The notes under the pieces were generated by a model. That model searched no databases and had not been told where the DNA came from. It saw nothing but the letters and a program-made list of their open reading frames with translations. Shown here in pieces: positions 50,299 through 59,307 of a stretch of DNA of 64,000 nt (its first letter is position 1; every line of letters begins with the position of its first letter). Made by a program: the position numbers and the translations under genes. Origin of the DNA: a bacterium (lineage in GTDB: Bacteria; CAIWAD01); contig JAUIFJ010000008.1 in the NCBI GenBank assembly GCA_030429345.1, positions 88,728-152,727 of the forward strand, written 5' to 3'.

Positions 50299-52868
50299 GC
50301 GTCCACCTCCTCGAAAATCCCGCCCTGGAGCACGCGCTCCACGCTGAGATCGCTGAACTTGATGGTATGGTAGGGTGTGCTCAGGGTGCCGTCGGGCAGG
50401 CGCAGGACCTCGTCTCCGGAGAAGGTCTGCTCCTGGCCCGCCGCGTCCTTGAGGCGGAAGGTCTTCTTCTTGAACTCCTGGAACTCGGTGGTCTTGCCGT
50501 CGACGCTGAGGATCGGCAGGCGGCTGCCGTCGCGATAGACGGTCACGCCCTTCAGGCCCATGCGCCAGGCATCCAGGTAGATGTCACTGATCACTTCCGG
50601 CTGCACGTCCTCGGGCAGGTTGAGCGTGCTCGAGATGCTGTGATCGATGTAGCGCTGGATCACGCCCTGGATGCGCACGCGGCGGGCCGGGTCAATGCGG
50701 TGCGCGGTGCGGAAGAAGTAGGACGGCAGCAGGTTGTCCAGTTCCTCACTGGCCGCGGCCTTGTCGGAAAGGCCCTTCTTGTCGATGTAGGCCTGGATCG
50801 TCGAATGGAAGACCTTGAAGAACTGGTTGTCCAGGCTTTCGCTGCGCCGCGTGTAGTGCGTGGCGAAAACCGGTTCGACGCCACCGCTGACGCCGATGTA
50901 GTGCCGCGAGCCGTCCTTCGCGCTGAGCACGATGTTCGAGATGGTGCCCGTGGGGGCGATGCTCATGATGGCAATGTTGCGCAGGCCCTTGCTGCGGATC
51001 TTCTCGCGCGTCGAGTCCTCCAGGGCCTGGCCGACGAAGGGACAACGCTCGTAGGCCTCGGCATCGAAGATGGGGCTGGCGCCCTTTTCCTCCGCCAGAT
51101 CGGCGCTGGTGGCGTAGGCCGCGTTGCAGATCACGCGGCTGACCTTTGCAATGAGCTCGATGCTTTCTTCACAATCATAGTCCAGCCCCAGCTGGTAGAG
51201 CATGTCGGCGATGCCCATCAGGCCCAGGCCCAGGCGACGGGTCTCGCTGGCGGCCACGCGCTGCTTGCCCAGGGCGTTGAGGCGCTCGTTCCAGCTGACC
51301 ACGTTGTCCAGGAAGCGCACCAGGATGGCGGCGCTTTTTTCCAGCTGCTCCCAGTCCACCTCCGCCTGCTCGCTGAAGGGGTTGAGCACGAAACGGCTCA
51401 TGTTGAGGCTGCCCAGGTTGCAGGCGCCGCCGTCTTCCAGCGGAACCTCCGCGCAGGGATTGGTGCAGATGATCGGCCGGCCCACATAGTTGCTGGGGCT
51501 GAAACGGCTCATGGTGGTCCAGAAGATCAGCCCCGGCTCGGCGGTCTTGTAGTTGCCCTCGACGAAGACGTCCCAGATCTCGCGGGCCTTGATCAGGCGG
51601 CGCGTCTCCCCGGAGGCGTTGTTGGCGAAGTAGAGCAGGAAGTCGCCGCTCTGGCGCACGGCGTACTCGAAGTCCGCCTCTTCCCCGCGCGCCCGCAGCA
51701 GAATGTCGCCGTAGACATCGCGGCGGCCGGCGTCCTCGAAGCTGGAGGCTTCCAGGCTGCCTTCCGCGTGTTCGGTGAGCCAGGCCTGCAGCTCCTTCAG
51801 GCTGCCGAAGCGCGCGCAGAGATCGTAGTCGGCCAGGTGGCGGCTCGGAATGCCGGCGCTGTAATGCACCTCGCCTTCCTGGGGAGCGCTCAGGCAGCGT
51901 TCCAGGTTGAGCTTGCGGTAGACCAGGTACTCCTGGTCGCCGTACTGCTTCTGCTCGTCGACGGCCTGCATGAACTCGTCGCTGGCCTTGATCGAGATGT
52001 TGGCGAAGCGCACCTGGGTGTTCTCGGCGACCTGCTTGCCGATCTTCTTCAGCTGCTCCTCGCTGAACTCGCCGCTCCAGCGGCACTGCTCGACGATCTG
52101 CCGGGTGACCCAGTTGGGGTCCTTCTTGACGCGGATGAAATCGAGAATGTCCGGATGCTTGACATCGATGGTCAGCATCAGCGCGCCGCGGCGGCCGCTC
52201 TGGCCGATGAGGCCGGTGGTCATCGAGAAGAGTTCCATGAAGGAGACCGCGCCGGTCGAGCAGTCGGCGGCGTTGTGCACCACCGCGTTGCGCGGGCGCA
52301 GCGGGCTGACATCCACGCCGATGCCGCCGCCGTAGGAATAGGTGCGGGCGCACTGGAAGGCCGTCTGGTAGATCGAGTCGATGCTGTCCTCGTCGATCCG
52401 TGAGACAAAGCAGTTGGCGAGGGTCTTCAGGCGGAAAAGGTCTCCGGCCCCGGCCAGCACGCGTCCGCCGCAGATGAAGCGGCCCTCGTAGAGTTCGCGG
52501 TAGTACTCGCCGGCCCAGTGGCTCATGTCAGGCCGGCTCTGCTCGATGGCGCCGACGAAGGACGCGACACGCTGGAAGACATCTTCCGGACTGTGCTCGA
52601 GCAGCTCGCCGTTCAGGTCTTTCACGTAGTACTTGCGCGTGTAGACATTGCGGGCCAGCTCGTTGTCGCCCAGGTAGTCGGCGTGTTCGGGCAAGGCCCC
52701 GTTCGCGCGCTGGCGTCCCAGATCGCGGTAGACAGCCTCGTAGTCCCGGCAGTGCTGCTCGCCGATGGTGCGGCGCATCTTGCCCAGCTTCGAGAACATC
52801 ACGTCGAAGTCGGATGCCGGTGCGTTCTGCCCCTGGGGGCGGGTCGCTTCCTTGCCCGGTTGAGTCAT
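50295..52868 (-). CDS. nrdJa: Adenosylcobalamin-dependent (class II) ribonucleotide reductase, catalytic chain
   Basis: An 857-residue vitamin-B12-dependent reductase converting ribonucleotides to deoxyribonucleotides. The start at 52868 follows AGGAGA; the frame continues upstream to 53024, but that leader is Arg-rich and unlike the family. Seen: LANCFVSRIDEDSIDSIYQT, SYGGGIGVDVSPLRPRNAVV, QSGRRGALMLTIDVKHPDIL, and NPCAEVPLEDGGACNLGSLN with the active-site cysteine/glutamate region. MSIAPTGTISNIV and SGGVEPVFATHYTRR follow in the C-terminal half. It needs the small downstream chain for its redox tail. Two NrdR boxes lie upstream. Confidence 0.92.
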   Translation of the reverse strand: MTQPGKEATRPQGQNAPASDFDVMFSKLGKMRRTIGEQHCRDYEAVYRDLGRQRANGALPEHADYLGDNELARNVYTRKYYVKDLNGELLEHSPEDVFQRVASFVGAIEQSRPDMSHWAGEYYRELYEGRFICGGRVLAGAGDLFRLKTLANCFVSRIDEDSIDSIYQTAFQCARTYSYGGGIGVDVSPLRPRNAVVHNAADCSTGAVSFMELFSMTTGLIGQSGRRGALMLTIDVKHPDILDFIRVKKDPNWVTRQIVEQCRWSGEFSEEQLKKIGKQVAENTQVRFANISIKASDEFMQAVDEQKQYGDQEYLVYRKLNLERCLSAPQEGEVHYSAGIPSRHLADYDLCARFGSLKELQAWLTEHAEGSLEASSFEDAGRRDVYGDILLRARGEEADFEYAVRQSGDFLLYFANNASGETRRLIKAREIWDVFVEGNYKTAEPGLIFWTTMSRFSPSNYVGRPIICTNPCAEVPLEDGGACNLGSLNMSRFVLNPFSEQAEVDWEQLEKSAAILVRFLDNVVSWNERLNALGKQRVAASETRRLGLGLMGIADMLYQLGLDYDCEESIELIAKVSRVICNAAYATSADLAEEKGASPIFDAEAYERCPFVGQALEDSTREKIRSKGLRNIAIMSIAPTGTISNIVLSAKDGSRHYIGVSGGVEPVFATHYTRRSESLDNQFFKVFHSTIQAYIDKKGLSDKAAASEELDNLLPSYFFRTAHRIDPARRVRIQGVIQRYIDHSISSTLNLPEDVQPEVISDIYLDAWRMGLKGVTVYRDGSRLPILSVDGKTTEFQEFKKKTFRLKDAAGQEQTFSGDEVLRLPDGTLSTPYHTIKFSDLSVERVLQGGIFEEVDA

Positions 52869-53125
52869 GGAGGGTCTCCTGTCGGCTAGTCTGGAGCTGT
52901 AATGCTGTTCCGGTTTTCGTGTCAGGGCTGCCTGGACGCCCGGTCGAGAAGGGTGTTCGCGAGGCCGGACATCAGGCCTAGGATCGGATAACCGTTGGGC
53001 TCGCGCTCGTCGGAGGCTGATCAATGGATCCCTGCGGTGCCCGCTGCGCGCTGTCTGCGCGCTCGCGCATCACCGACCCTGCTGTGGAAGCCGCAAGGAC
53101 TGCGTTTCCCGGGCCTGGGCCACCG
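52869..53125 (-). other. Long leader of the nrdJ transcript
   Basis: About 260 bases between the NrdR-controlled promoter and the nrdJa start. I looked for a cobalamin riboswitch because the enzyme uses B12, but the conserved GCCACTG box is absent. Only the ribosome site near 52880 is clear. Confidence 0.4.
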
Positions 53126-53173
53126 CCACAAGATATGCGACGAAACCGGCCCTCATGATACTACATCTTGTGG
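53126..53173 (-). promoter_or_regulatory. Pair of NrdR boxes upstream of nrdJab
   Basis: Box 1 on the minus strand is CCACAAGATGTAGTAT (53173-53158), fitting every conserved position of CwAnATnTwG in the NrdR consensus. Box 2 (53126-53141, plus strand CCACAAGATATGCGAC) is degenerate. Their centres are 32 bp apart, three helical turns, as in known NrdR operators. Box 1 overlaps the -10 element. Confidence 0.75.
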
Positions 53174-53183
53174 TGGGTCTCAA
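53155..53183 (-). promoter_or_regulatory. Promoter of nrdJab
   Basis: TTGAGA (53178-53183, minus strand), 17 bases, then TATCAT (53155-53160). The spacer holds most of NrdR box 1, so binding would block initiation. Confidence 0.6.
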
Positions 53184-53413
53184 GAAGACGGGGCACCGGC
53201 GAGCACTTTTGGGGACGATTTTTCGCCCGAATACCAAGCCCGGATAGCCGGCGGATTCCGCAGCGCTCGGATAAAGCAGGAACAGAGGGGCCGGGCGAAA
53301 ATTGTTAGAGATTAAGGCAGGATAACGAATCCTTCCGGGGCCCGGCAGGGTGTCACAAAATTCAGCCTCCGGGGGCAAATGCACCAGCCCGATGTATACG
53401 GCGGCATTCCCGG

Positions 53414-54154
53414 CTACCAGGCCGCGAGCTCCAGCGCTTCCTCCAGGCCGCATCCCGTCTGGAAGAGCGGACTCAGGCTGCCGCTTTCGGGATCGAGCCG
53501 GTAGAGGGTCGAGCTGCCGTCGCTGGCGTAGAACTCCCCCGTGATCCGCGAGGCGCAGACCGAGATCAGCGCCGGCAGCTGGGCCAGGTCCTGGAGAATC
53601 GGCGGATCCTGCCGCAGGTCGAGGCGGGCCAGCCAGCTCTGCCCCGCCGCCTGGCGCAGGACGAGCAGGTCCCAGGCGTCGACGTCTACGCCCAGGGGGG
53701 AACGGAAGGAGACCGGGCTGAAGAACAGGGAGGCGTAGAGTCCGCCGGGCAAGGTCCAGTCCCCCACCTGGGCCGCCGTCTCCGGATTCAGCCGCAGCAG
53801 CCTGCTGTTGTTGTCCAGCAGGTAGAGCCGCCCCAGGTCGTCGGCGGCCATGGACTGCGGCAGGCTGAGCGGATCCACGACGCCGACCGGGCTTTCGCCG
53901 TTGGCATAGGGCCGAATGCGCAGCAGTTCTCGTGTGACCTGGTCGACGGAGTAGAGTTCCCCGAAGGCGGCGGCGGCGAGCACCAGGCTGTTGCCGTTCA
54001 AATAGTCGAGCAGGTCGCAGTTCCGGGTCTCGGGATCCAGGCGCCTGAGCGCGCGTTCGGAGCTGTCGATGAACCAGAGCTCCAGCTGCTCTTCCTGGCG
54101 CTCGTCGTCGCAGGCCGTCAGCAGCAGGAGGGACAGGAGCACAAGGCGCAGCAT
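53414..54154 (-). CDS. Lipoprotein with propeller-like repeats
   Basis: A 246-residue lipoprotein; start at 54154 shares one base with the deoA stop (TGATG), and LRLVLLSLLLLTACDDE gives the lipobox LTAC. Repeated motifs LWFIDSSERALRRLDPET, LYSVDQVTRELLRIRP, LYLLDNNSRLLRLNPET and FYASDGSSTLYRLDPES look like NHL/YVTN-type propeller blades, but only five or so can be seen. It is the last gene of the deo operon. A role in sensing or binding a nucleoside-derived ligand is a guess from position only. Confidence 0.75.
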   Translation of the reverse strand: MLRLVLLSLLLLTACDDERQEEQLELWFIDSSERALRRLDPETRNCDLLDYLNGNSLVLAAAAFGELYSVDQVTRELLRIRPYANGESPVGVVDPLSLPQSMAADDLGRLYLLDNNSRLLRLNPETAAQVGDWTLPGGLYASLFFSPVSFRSPLGVDVDAWDLLVLRQAAGQSWLARLDLRQDPPILQDLAQLPALISVCASRITGEFYASDGSSTLYRLDPESGSLSPLFQTGCGLEEALELAAW

Positions 54155-55545
54155 CAGGGACGCCACAGGGGGTGCGGCTTCAAGCCGTCGCCGACATTGC
54201 GGTATACGCGCCGCCATTCGTCGGGATCAAAGGGCGCGCCAATGGCGCGGAGCAGCATCGGGCGGGGCCGGAAGTCCTCCTCCGCGCCCAGGGTGTAGGC
54301 CTCGCGGACGAGGGCCGCGGCCTCTTCCAGGCGGCCTTCGGGAGTCGAACAGTAGACATCGGCCAGGGCCTCGCCGGGGCGCAGGCTCTCGCCGGGCTTG
54401 CGATGCAGGCTGAGGCCGGCGAGGGCATCGATGGCATCTTCCCGCCGCTGCCGGCCGGCGCCCAGCAGCAGGGCCGCCTGCCCGATGGCCCGGGCGTCCA
54501 CGGCAAGCACGGTGCCGCCCTGGGCGTGTGTCACGGTCAGGCCGCGCGTCGGCCGGGGGGCGCGGTGCGGGAAGCGCAGGCGCTCCGTATTGCCACCCTG
54601 CAGTTCCAGCGCCTTCAGCAGAGCCTCGAAGGCCTTGCCGGAATGGATCACCTCCTGCTGCAGGCGGATCGCCTCTTCGAGGCTCGCGCAGCGACCGGCG
54701 GCCAGCAGGCCGGCGGCGCCCAGGGCGTAGACCACCTCCATCAGGTCGGCGGGGCCGTGGCCCTGCAGGCATTCGGCGCTTTCGACCAGCTCGTTCCAGT
54801 TGCCCACCTGCCGACCCAGGGGCGTGTCCATGTCGCTCAGCAGAGCGCAGGCCTTGCGTCCGCCGGCCGCGGTGATCGCCACCAGGGCCTCGGCCAGTTC
54901 GGCGGCCTGCTCTTCCGTGGCAAAGATCGCCCCGCTGCCGCACTTCACATCCAGCACCAGCTGGTCCAGGTCCTCGGCCAGTTTCTTGCTCAGAATGGAA
55001 GCGCAGATCAGCGGCACGCTTTCCACGGTGGCAGTCACATCGCGCAGGGCGTAGAAGATGCGATCGGCGGGCACCAGGTCCTGTGTCTGCCGCAGGATGC
55101 AGAGCCCGGTCTCGGCCAGCACCTTCTGCATGGCCTCCTGCTCCAGGCCCAGCTCGATGCCGGGCAGGCATTCCAGCTTGTCGACGGTGCCGCCGGTCAG
55201 GCCCAGGCCGCGGCCGGTGATCGTCGGCACCTGCAGCCCGCAGGCGGCCCAGACGGGAGCCAGCACGAAGGTCACCTTGTCGCCCACGCCTCCCGTGCTG
55301 TGCTTGTCTACACGCAGGCCCGAAAGCTCCCCGCGCTGCAGCACGCGCCCCGACTCGAGCATTTCGCGGGTCAGGGTCCAGGTCTCCTCCGGGTTCATGC
55401 CCTGGAAGTAGATCGCCATGAACCAGGCGCTCAGCTGGGCCGGCTCGACTCGCTCGGCCAGCGCGCCCTGGACCATGAAACGGATCTCTTCGGCGCTGTT
55501 GGCCTGGCCGCGCTGCTTTTTCTGGATGATCGAGAAGGCGGTCAC
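54154..55545 (-). CDS. deoA: Thymidine/pyrimidine-nucleoside phosphorylase
   Basis: A 463-residue phosphorylase producing deoxyribose 1-phosphate from thymidine or deoxyuridine. Start: GTG at 55545, overlapping the deoC stop by 4 bases. The signature [19 protein letters not shown] (residues about 78-96) is present, as are [17 protein letters not shown]-type ([18 protein letters not shown]), [20 protein letters not shown] and [12 protein letters not shown]. The C-terminal domain ([21 protein letters not shown]) is complete. It sits between DeoC and a lipoprotein, as part of a five-gene overlapping operon. Confidence 0.93.
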   Translation of the reverse strand: MTAFSIIQKKQRGQANSAEEIRFMVQGALAERVEPAQLSAWFMAIYFQGMNPEETWTLTREMLESGRVLQRGELSGLRVDKHSTGGVGDKVTFVLAPVWAACGLQVPTITGRGLGLTGGTVDKLECLPGIELGLEQEAMQKVLAETGLCILRQTQDLVPADRIFYALRDVTATVESVPLICASILSKKLAEDLDQLVLDVKCGSGAIFATEEQAAELAEALVAITAAGGRKACALLSDMDTPLGRQVGNWNELVESAECLQGHGPADLMEVVYALGAAGLLAAGRCASLEEAIRLQQEVIHSGKAFEALLKALELQGGNTERLRFPHRAPRPTRGLTVTHAQGGTVLAVDARAIGQAALLLGAGRQRREDAIDALAGLSLHRKPGESLRPGEALADVYCSTPEGRLEEAAALVREAYTLGAEEDFRPRPMLLRAIGAPFDPDEWRRVYRNVGDGLKPHPLWRP

Positions 55546-56450
55546 GGGCGGGATCCGACGATGGCCACGCTGGCCGACGCGCCCAGGCGGTCGGCGCCCG
55601 ATTCGACCATGCGCACCGCGTCCTCGAAGGTGCGCACGCCGCCGGAGGCCTTGACGCCCATGCCGGCGCCGACCACGCGGCGCATCAGGGCCACGTGCTC
55701 GGCCTTGGCACCCGCGCTGGAGAAGCCGGTGGAGGTCTTGACGAAATCCGCTCCTGCCCGGCGGCTGGCCAGGCTGGCGCGCACGATCTGTTCCTCGTCG
55801 AGCAGGCAGGTTTCCAGGATCACCTTGGTCAACACGCCGCGGCCGGCGCTTTCCACCACTCCGCGAATGTCCTCCTCGACCGCGCTCCAGTCGCCGCTCT
55901 TGGCCCAGCCGATGTTGATCACCATGTCGATTTCCGTGGCGCCGTCGCGCACGGCCTGGCGGGTCTCGGCGGCCTTGATCTTGGGGCTGGAGGCGCCCAG
56001 GGGAAAACCGACCACCGTGCAGGCCCGCACCGGCGAGCCCTGCAGCTCGCGGCTGGCCAGGGGAATCCAGCAGGGATTGACGCACACGCTGGCGAAACTG
56101 TGCTCGCGGGCCTCGCGGCAGAGACGCAGCACGGCGTTCTTGTCGGCGTCGGCCTTGAGCAGGGTATGATCGATCAGGCGGCTGAGTTCGCCGCGCACGC
56201 GGTCGATCAGGCCCAGGGTACAGCTGATGCGGTCGGCGCCGCAGGCCAGGGCATTGTCGGGGGAATAGCTGCCGCACTCGGAGGCGGGAGTCGTTCCGGG
56301 GCGGGCCCAGCTGGCGGCGCCGGCGGCTTGCATGGATCCGCTCGCCGAGAGGCCGCCTCCGGGAGTCGCGCCGTCCGGGGCCGGGGCGCTCGAGCTCTTC
56401 TCGCCGAGCATCTCGTTGATGATGTCTTCCAGTCGGTCACGCGAAGTCAT
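55542..56450 (-). CDS. deoC: Deoxyribose-phosphate aldolase with N-terminal encapsulation-type helix
   Basis: A 302-residue DeoC cleaving deoxyribose 5-phosphate to acetaldehyde and glyceraldehyde 3-phosphate. Core motifs: [28 protein letters not shown] (Asp), FVKTSTGFS (Schiff-base Lys) and [10 protein letters not shown]. About 85 residues precede the core. The first 17, [17 protein letters not shown], make an amphipathic helix, then a Ser/Ala/Pro/Gly-rich linker - the layout of encapsulation peptides that take enzymes into bacterial microcompartments. E. coli-type DeoC lacks this. Directly upstream, overlapping by 4 bases, is a microcompartment vertex protein gene. Confidence 0.9.
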   Translation of the reverse strand: MTSRDRLEDIINEMLGEKSSSAPAPDGATPGGGLSASGSMQAAGAASWARPGTTPASECGSYSPDNALACGADRISCTLGLIDRVRGELSRLIDHTLLKADADKNAVLRLCREAREHSFASVCVNPCWIPLASRELQGSPVRACTVVGFPLGASSPKIKAAETRQAVRDGATEIDMVINIGWAKSGDWSAVEEDIRGVVESAGRGVLTKVILETCLLDEEQIVRASLASRRAGADFVKTSTGFSSAGAKAEHVALMRRVVGAGMGVKASGGVRTFEDAVRMVESGADRLGASASVAIVGSRP

Positions 56451-56740
56451 GGGGTGTCCTTGTGCCTCGTTTCCGGCAGATGCCAGTCGTCGACCACGGC
56501 GACGATCAGCGCCTGCAGCGGAATGCGGGAATTGTCGAGGGCCAGGCGCGTGCCGCCGCCCTCCTTGTTGACGAGCACCGGATCGCCGATGCCCGCGTCC
56601 ACTGTGTCCACGGCAATGAACTCCTCGCCCTGCACCTCGCCGTCCAGGGTCAGGGGGCGCAGCAGCAGCAGCTTGTGTCCCTTGAACTCGGCGTTCTTGA
56701 CGGTGCTGACGACCTCGCCTGTGACACGCGCCAGGATCAC
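56447..56740 (-). CDS. EutN/CcmL-family microcompartment vertex protein
   Basis: A 97-residue single-domain EutN/CcmL protein, the pentamer that caps the vertices of microcompartment shells. [16 protein letters not shown] at the N-terminus, [42 protein letters not shown] and AIVAVVDDW-like ([10 protein letters not shown]) are the family's strands in order. It overlaps the mutase stop and the deoC start by 4 bases each. No hexameric shell protein gene is in the window, so it would have to be elsewhere. Confidence 0.88.
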   Translation of the reverse strand: MILARVTGEVVSTVKNAEFKGHKLLLLRPLTLDGEVQGEEFIAVDTVDAGIGDPVLVNKEGGGTRLALDNSRIPLQALIVAVVDDWHLPETRHKDTP

Positions 56741-58089
56741 GCCGGGACCAGCTGCTGGCGGATTTCCGCCACCAGGGCGGCAGCCTTCTGCGGATCGGCG
56801 GCTTCCGAGAAGATGCGCAGGATCGGTTCCGTATTGGAAGCGCGCACCTGGACCCAGCTGCGGCCGTCCTCGTCAAGGATCTTCAATCCGTCGGTCTCGT
56901 CCAGCTTCCGCCCGGCGAAGGCCTGGCGGATGCCGGCGACAGCCTCGGCGCCGTCGCGCTCGCCCAGCTCGATCTTCTCCTTGACCATGTGGTAGCTCGG
57001 CAGCTCCTCGCGCAGCAGGCGGACGCCGCTGCCCGCTTCCAGCATGTACTGCAGGATCAGCGCCATGCCGACCGGCGCGTCGCGGCCCAGGTGCAGGTCG
57101 GGCAGGATCACGCCGCCATTGCCCTCGCCGCCGATCACGGCGCCGATCTCGCGCATGCGCAGGCTGACATTGATCTCGCCGACGCGGGTCCGCTCGAGCG
57201 GCACGCCGGCTTCCTCGCAGACATCGTCCAGGATCGAGCTGGAGCTGACATTGGCCACCACGGGCCCCTTCTTGTGCCGCAGCAGGAAGCGCGCGCACAG
57301 GGCCAGGGTCTGCTCCTCGCCCAGCGCCACGCCCTTGCTGTCGACCAGCGCCAGGCGGTCGGCGTCGGGATCCACGGCAATGCCCAGGTCGAAACCGCCT
57401 TCGGCCACCGTGCGGCTCAGTTCGGTCAGGTTCTCCGGAGTCGGCTCGGCCTCGCGGAAGAAGTGGCCGCTTGAATCACAGCCGATCTTGACCACGTCGC
57501 AGCCCAGCTCCTGCAACAGGTGCGGGACCATGCAGCTGCCGGCGCCGTTGACGCAGTCCAGGGCCACGCGGTAGTTCCGCTTGCGCAGGGAGGGCACCTC
57601 GATCAGGTCCAGGGCCTTGATGCGTTCCACGTGGATGTCGCCCGCGTCCTCGCGGCTGCTCAGGGTTCCCAGCTTCTCCCAGCCGCAGTAGGCCGGTCCC
57701 TGCTCGGCCAGCTCCAGGTGGCGGGCCGCCTGCTCGGGCCCCAGGAAGAGGCCGTCGGAATGGAAGAACTTGAGCGCGTTCCACTGGATCGGGTTGTGGC
57801 TGGCGGTGATGCAGATGCCGCCGGCGGCCCCGCATTCCTCGACCATGATCGCCACCGTCGGAGTGGGCACGACGCCGATATCGATGATCTCGCAGCCCGT
57901 AGCCATCAGGCCGGAGATCACGGCGTGCCGCATGGTCTCGCCGCTGGGCCGGGTGTCGCGGCCGAGCACGACGGCTCCTCCGCCGCAGTAGTTGCCGAAG
58001 GCGGCGGCGTAGCGGGCCACGCTCTCCGGGTCGAGGCCGGCGCCCACGATGCCGCGGATGCCGGAAATGGATTTCATCAGTCGGCTCAT
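56737..58089 (-). CDS. Alpha-D-phosphohexomutase family enzyme (possible phosphopentomutase)
   Basis: A 450-residue phosphomutase. Start at 58089 ([12 protein letters not shown]) follows GGAAAGGAAGG. Motifs: [17 protein letters not shown], the phosphoserine loop [14 protein letters not shown] near residue 100, the metal loop [11 protein letters not shown] near 235, [11 protein letters not shown] near 325 and [12 protein letters not shown] near 420. Families with these motifs act on glucose, mannose or glucosamine phosphates; an archaeal member is known to be a phosphopentomutase. Since it lies in one overlapping operon with deoA and deoC and no DeoB is seen, conversion of deoxyribose 1-phosphate to 5-phosphate is a reasonable inference. 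Confidence 0.88.
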   Translation of the reverse strand: MSRLMKSISGIRGIVGAGLDPESVARYAAAFGNYCGGGAVVLGRDTRPSGETMRHAVISGLMATGCEIIDIGVVPTPTVAIMVEECGAAGGICITASHNPIQWNALKFFHSDGLFLGPEQAARHLELAEQGPAYCGWEKLGTLSSREDAGDIHVERIKALDLIEVPSLRKRNYRVALDCVNGAGSCMVPHLLQELGCDVVKIGCDSSGHFFREAEPTPENLTELSRTVAEGGFDLGIAVDPDADRLALVDSKGVALGEEQTLALCARFLLRHKKGPVVANVSSSSILDDVCEEAGVPLERTRVGEINVSLRMREIGAVIGGEGNGGVILPDLHLGRDAPVGMALILQYMLEAGSGVRLLREELPSYHMVKEKIELGERDGAEAVAGIRQAFAGRKLDETDGLKILDEDGRSWVQVRASNTEPILRIFSEAADPQKAAALVAEIRQQLVPA

Positions 58090-58163
58090 GGCCTTCCTTT
58101 CCAAGAGACCGGGGCCGCGTTCGTGTCACACACCTTCGCGGCCCCCGTACGATCTGTCTGTTA

Positions 58164-58472
58164 TTATTCGGAAGCCTTGTCGTCCCCGGAGGCGGGCGCG
58201 TCTTCGCCCTCTTCCGGCCGACGGCTCTCGTCCACGTAGTTCAGCCTCAGGTCCGCGAGGGTCCGGTCGAGAAAGGCCGAAAGGGTCTCGTTGAGGTTGC
58301 CCTTCGTCTTGTTCTGCAGCATGGCCAGCATGTCGATGAAAAGCGAGGCCTCCTGCAGATTGCGCTGCATGCCCCCGTCGGGACGGCTGATCTTGCCCAG
58401 GGCCATCATCGTCAGCTGCTGGTACTGGAAGACCAGCCCCTGGAAGAGCTGGTCGTCGTTGGTCTCATGCAT
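58164..58472 (-). CDS. DUF1844-family small protein
   Basis: A 102-residue protein of the DUF1844 family, widespread in Gram-negative phyla and of unknown function. LFQGLVFQYQQLTMMALGKI and LQEASLFIDMLAMLQNKTKG with NETLSAFLDRTLADLRLNYV are the family core; the C-terminus is acidic. The ATG at 58472 (GGAG six bases upstream) is preferred over a GTG at 58484. It overlaps the preceding kinase-like gene by 8 bases. Confidence 0.8.
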   Translation of the reverse strand: MHETNDDQLFQGLVFQYQQLTMMALGKISRPDGGMQRNLQEASLFIDMLAMLQNKTKGNLNETLSAFLDRTLADLRLNYVDESRRPEEGEDAPASGDDKASE

Positions 58473-59307
58473 GGTGTTCTCCACAACTCAGGATCAGTTC
58501 GGCCTGCTCCAGCCGGATGTCCAGCCGGCGGCCGTGTTCGGCCAGGAAGGCCTGGCAGGTTCCGTCGACGAAGGCCTGCATCACACGGCGACGCATCTCG
58601 ATTCCGGGATCGCCCTGCACGCGCAGGGAAGGCCAGCCCTCATCTTCTGTGATACGAATCGGCAGGCAGCCCGTCTTCGGCGCCAGGGGGATCACGGCCA
58701 GGATCAGGCGGTCCAGCAGCCAGGATGCGTCCGTATACTCCAGCGGGCAGACCTGCTCTTCCGGCAGATCGACCTGGACCTCGCACTGGTGCTTGAAGAC
58801 GGAACTGGCCTGGAAGAACTCCAGTTCCATGGCCACGATCTCGGCCCAGCCGGGAGTGGCGCTGGTGCTGCTGTGCAGCCGGCGGTAGCGCTGGCCATGA
58901 TTGCGGATCATTTCCGCCAGCTTGTCCTGCTGCTTCTCGATCTTCCCCAGATCGCGCTGGGGCCCCAGCTTCATCTCCATCAGCTGGGTCAACCCGGCCA
59001 TGGCGTTCAGCGGATTGTTGAGGTTGTGCACGAAGCCCGAGGCCGTGCTGCCGAAGAGCGCTTCCTGGACCGCCAGGCGGCCGGCGTTCTCCGGTGTAAT
59101 ACAGAAGACCAGTTCCGCGCCCTCTTCCAGGGACACGACGACCGGCGCCGGCTCTTCGGGCACGGGCTGGAGTTCCGCGTCTTCCGCGCACCACTTCAGG
59201 CGAGCCTCGGCCGGGGAGTTCAGGGCCTCGAGTCTCCCCGCCTGGCGGCGGAAGACGGCAAAAGGCAGTTTGTCCAGCAGGTCCTGCGCGGACAGGGTGG
59301 CGCTCAC
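58465..59307 (-). CDS. Histidine-kinase-like protein without a recognisable ATPase domain
   Basis: A 280-residue soluble protein. The N-terminal 90 residues (DLLDKLPFAVFRRQAGRLEALN) resemble a PAS-like or receiver-input domain. GFVHNLNNPLNAMAGLTQLM near residue 92 is a dimerisation H-box with the phosphoacceptor His. The part after residue 140 lacks N, G1 and G2 boxes, so it cannot be a standard kinase. It may be a degenerate kinase, a phosphatase or a dimerisation partner like Spo0B-type proteins. It overlaps the bifunctional nuclease gene by 4 bases and the DUF1844 gene by 8. Confidence 0.65.
   Translation of the reverse strand: MSATLSAQDLLDKLPFAVFRRQAGRLEALNSPAEARLKWCAEDAELQPVPEEPAPVVVSLEEGAELVFCITPENAGRLAVQEALFGSTASGFVHNLNNPLNAMAGLTQLMEMKLGPQRDLGKIEKQQDKLAEMIRNHGQRYRRLHSSTSATPGWAEIVAMELEFFQASSVFKHQCEVQVDLPEEQVCPLEYTDASWLLDRLILAVIPLAPKTGCLPIRITEDEGWPSLRVQGDPGIEMRRRVMQAFVDGTCQAFLAEHGRRLDIRLEQAELILSCGEHHA

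Noticed and set aside
52869-53160. Cobalamin riboswitch before the B12-dependent reductase
   Set aside because: The conserved B12 box (GCCACTG) and its surrounding core are absent; NrdR boxes explain the regulation better.
58105-58163. A terminator between the DUF1844 and mutase genes (GGGGCCGCG...CGCGGCCCC)
   Set aside because: The stem is good but the loop is long and no T-run follows on the minus strand, so termination is doubtful.
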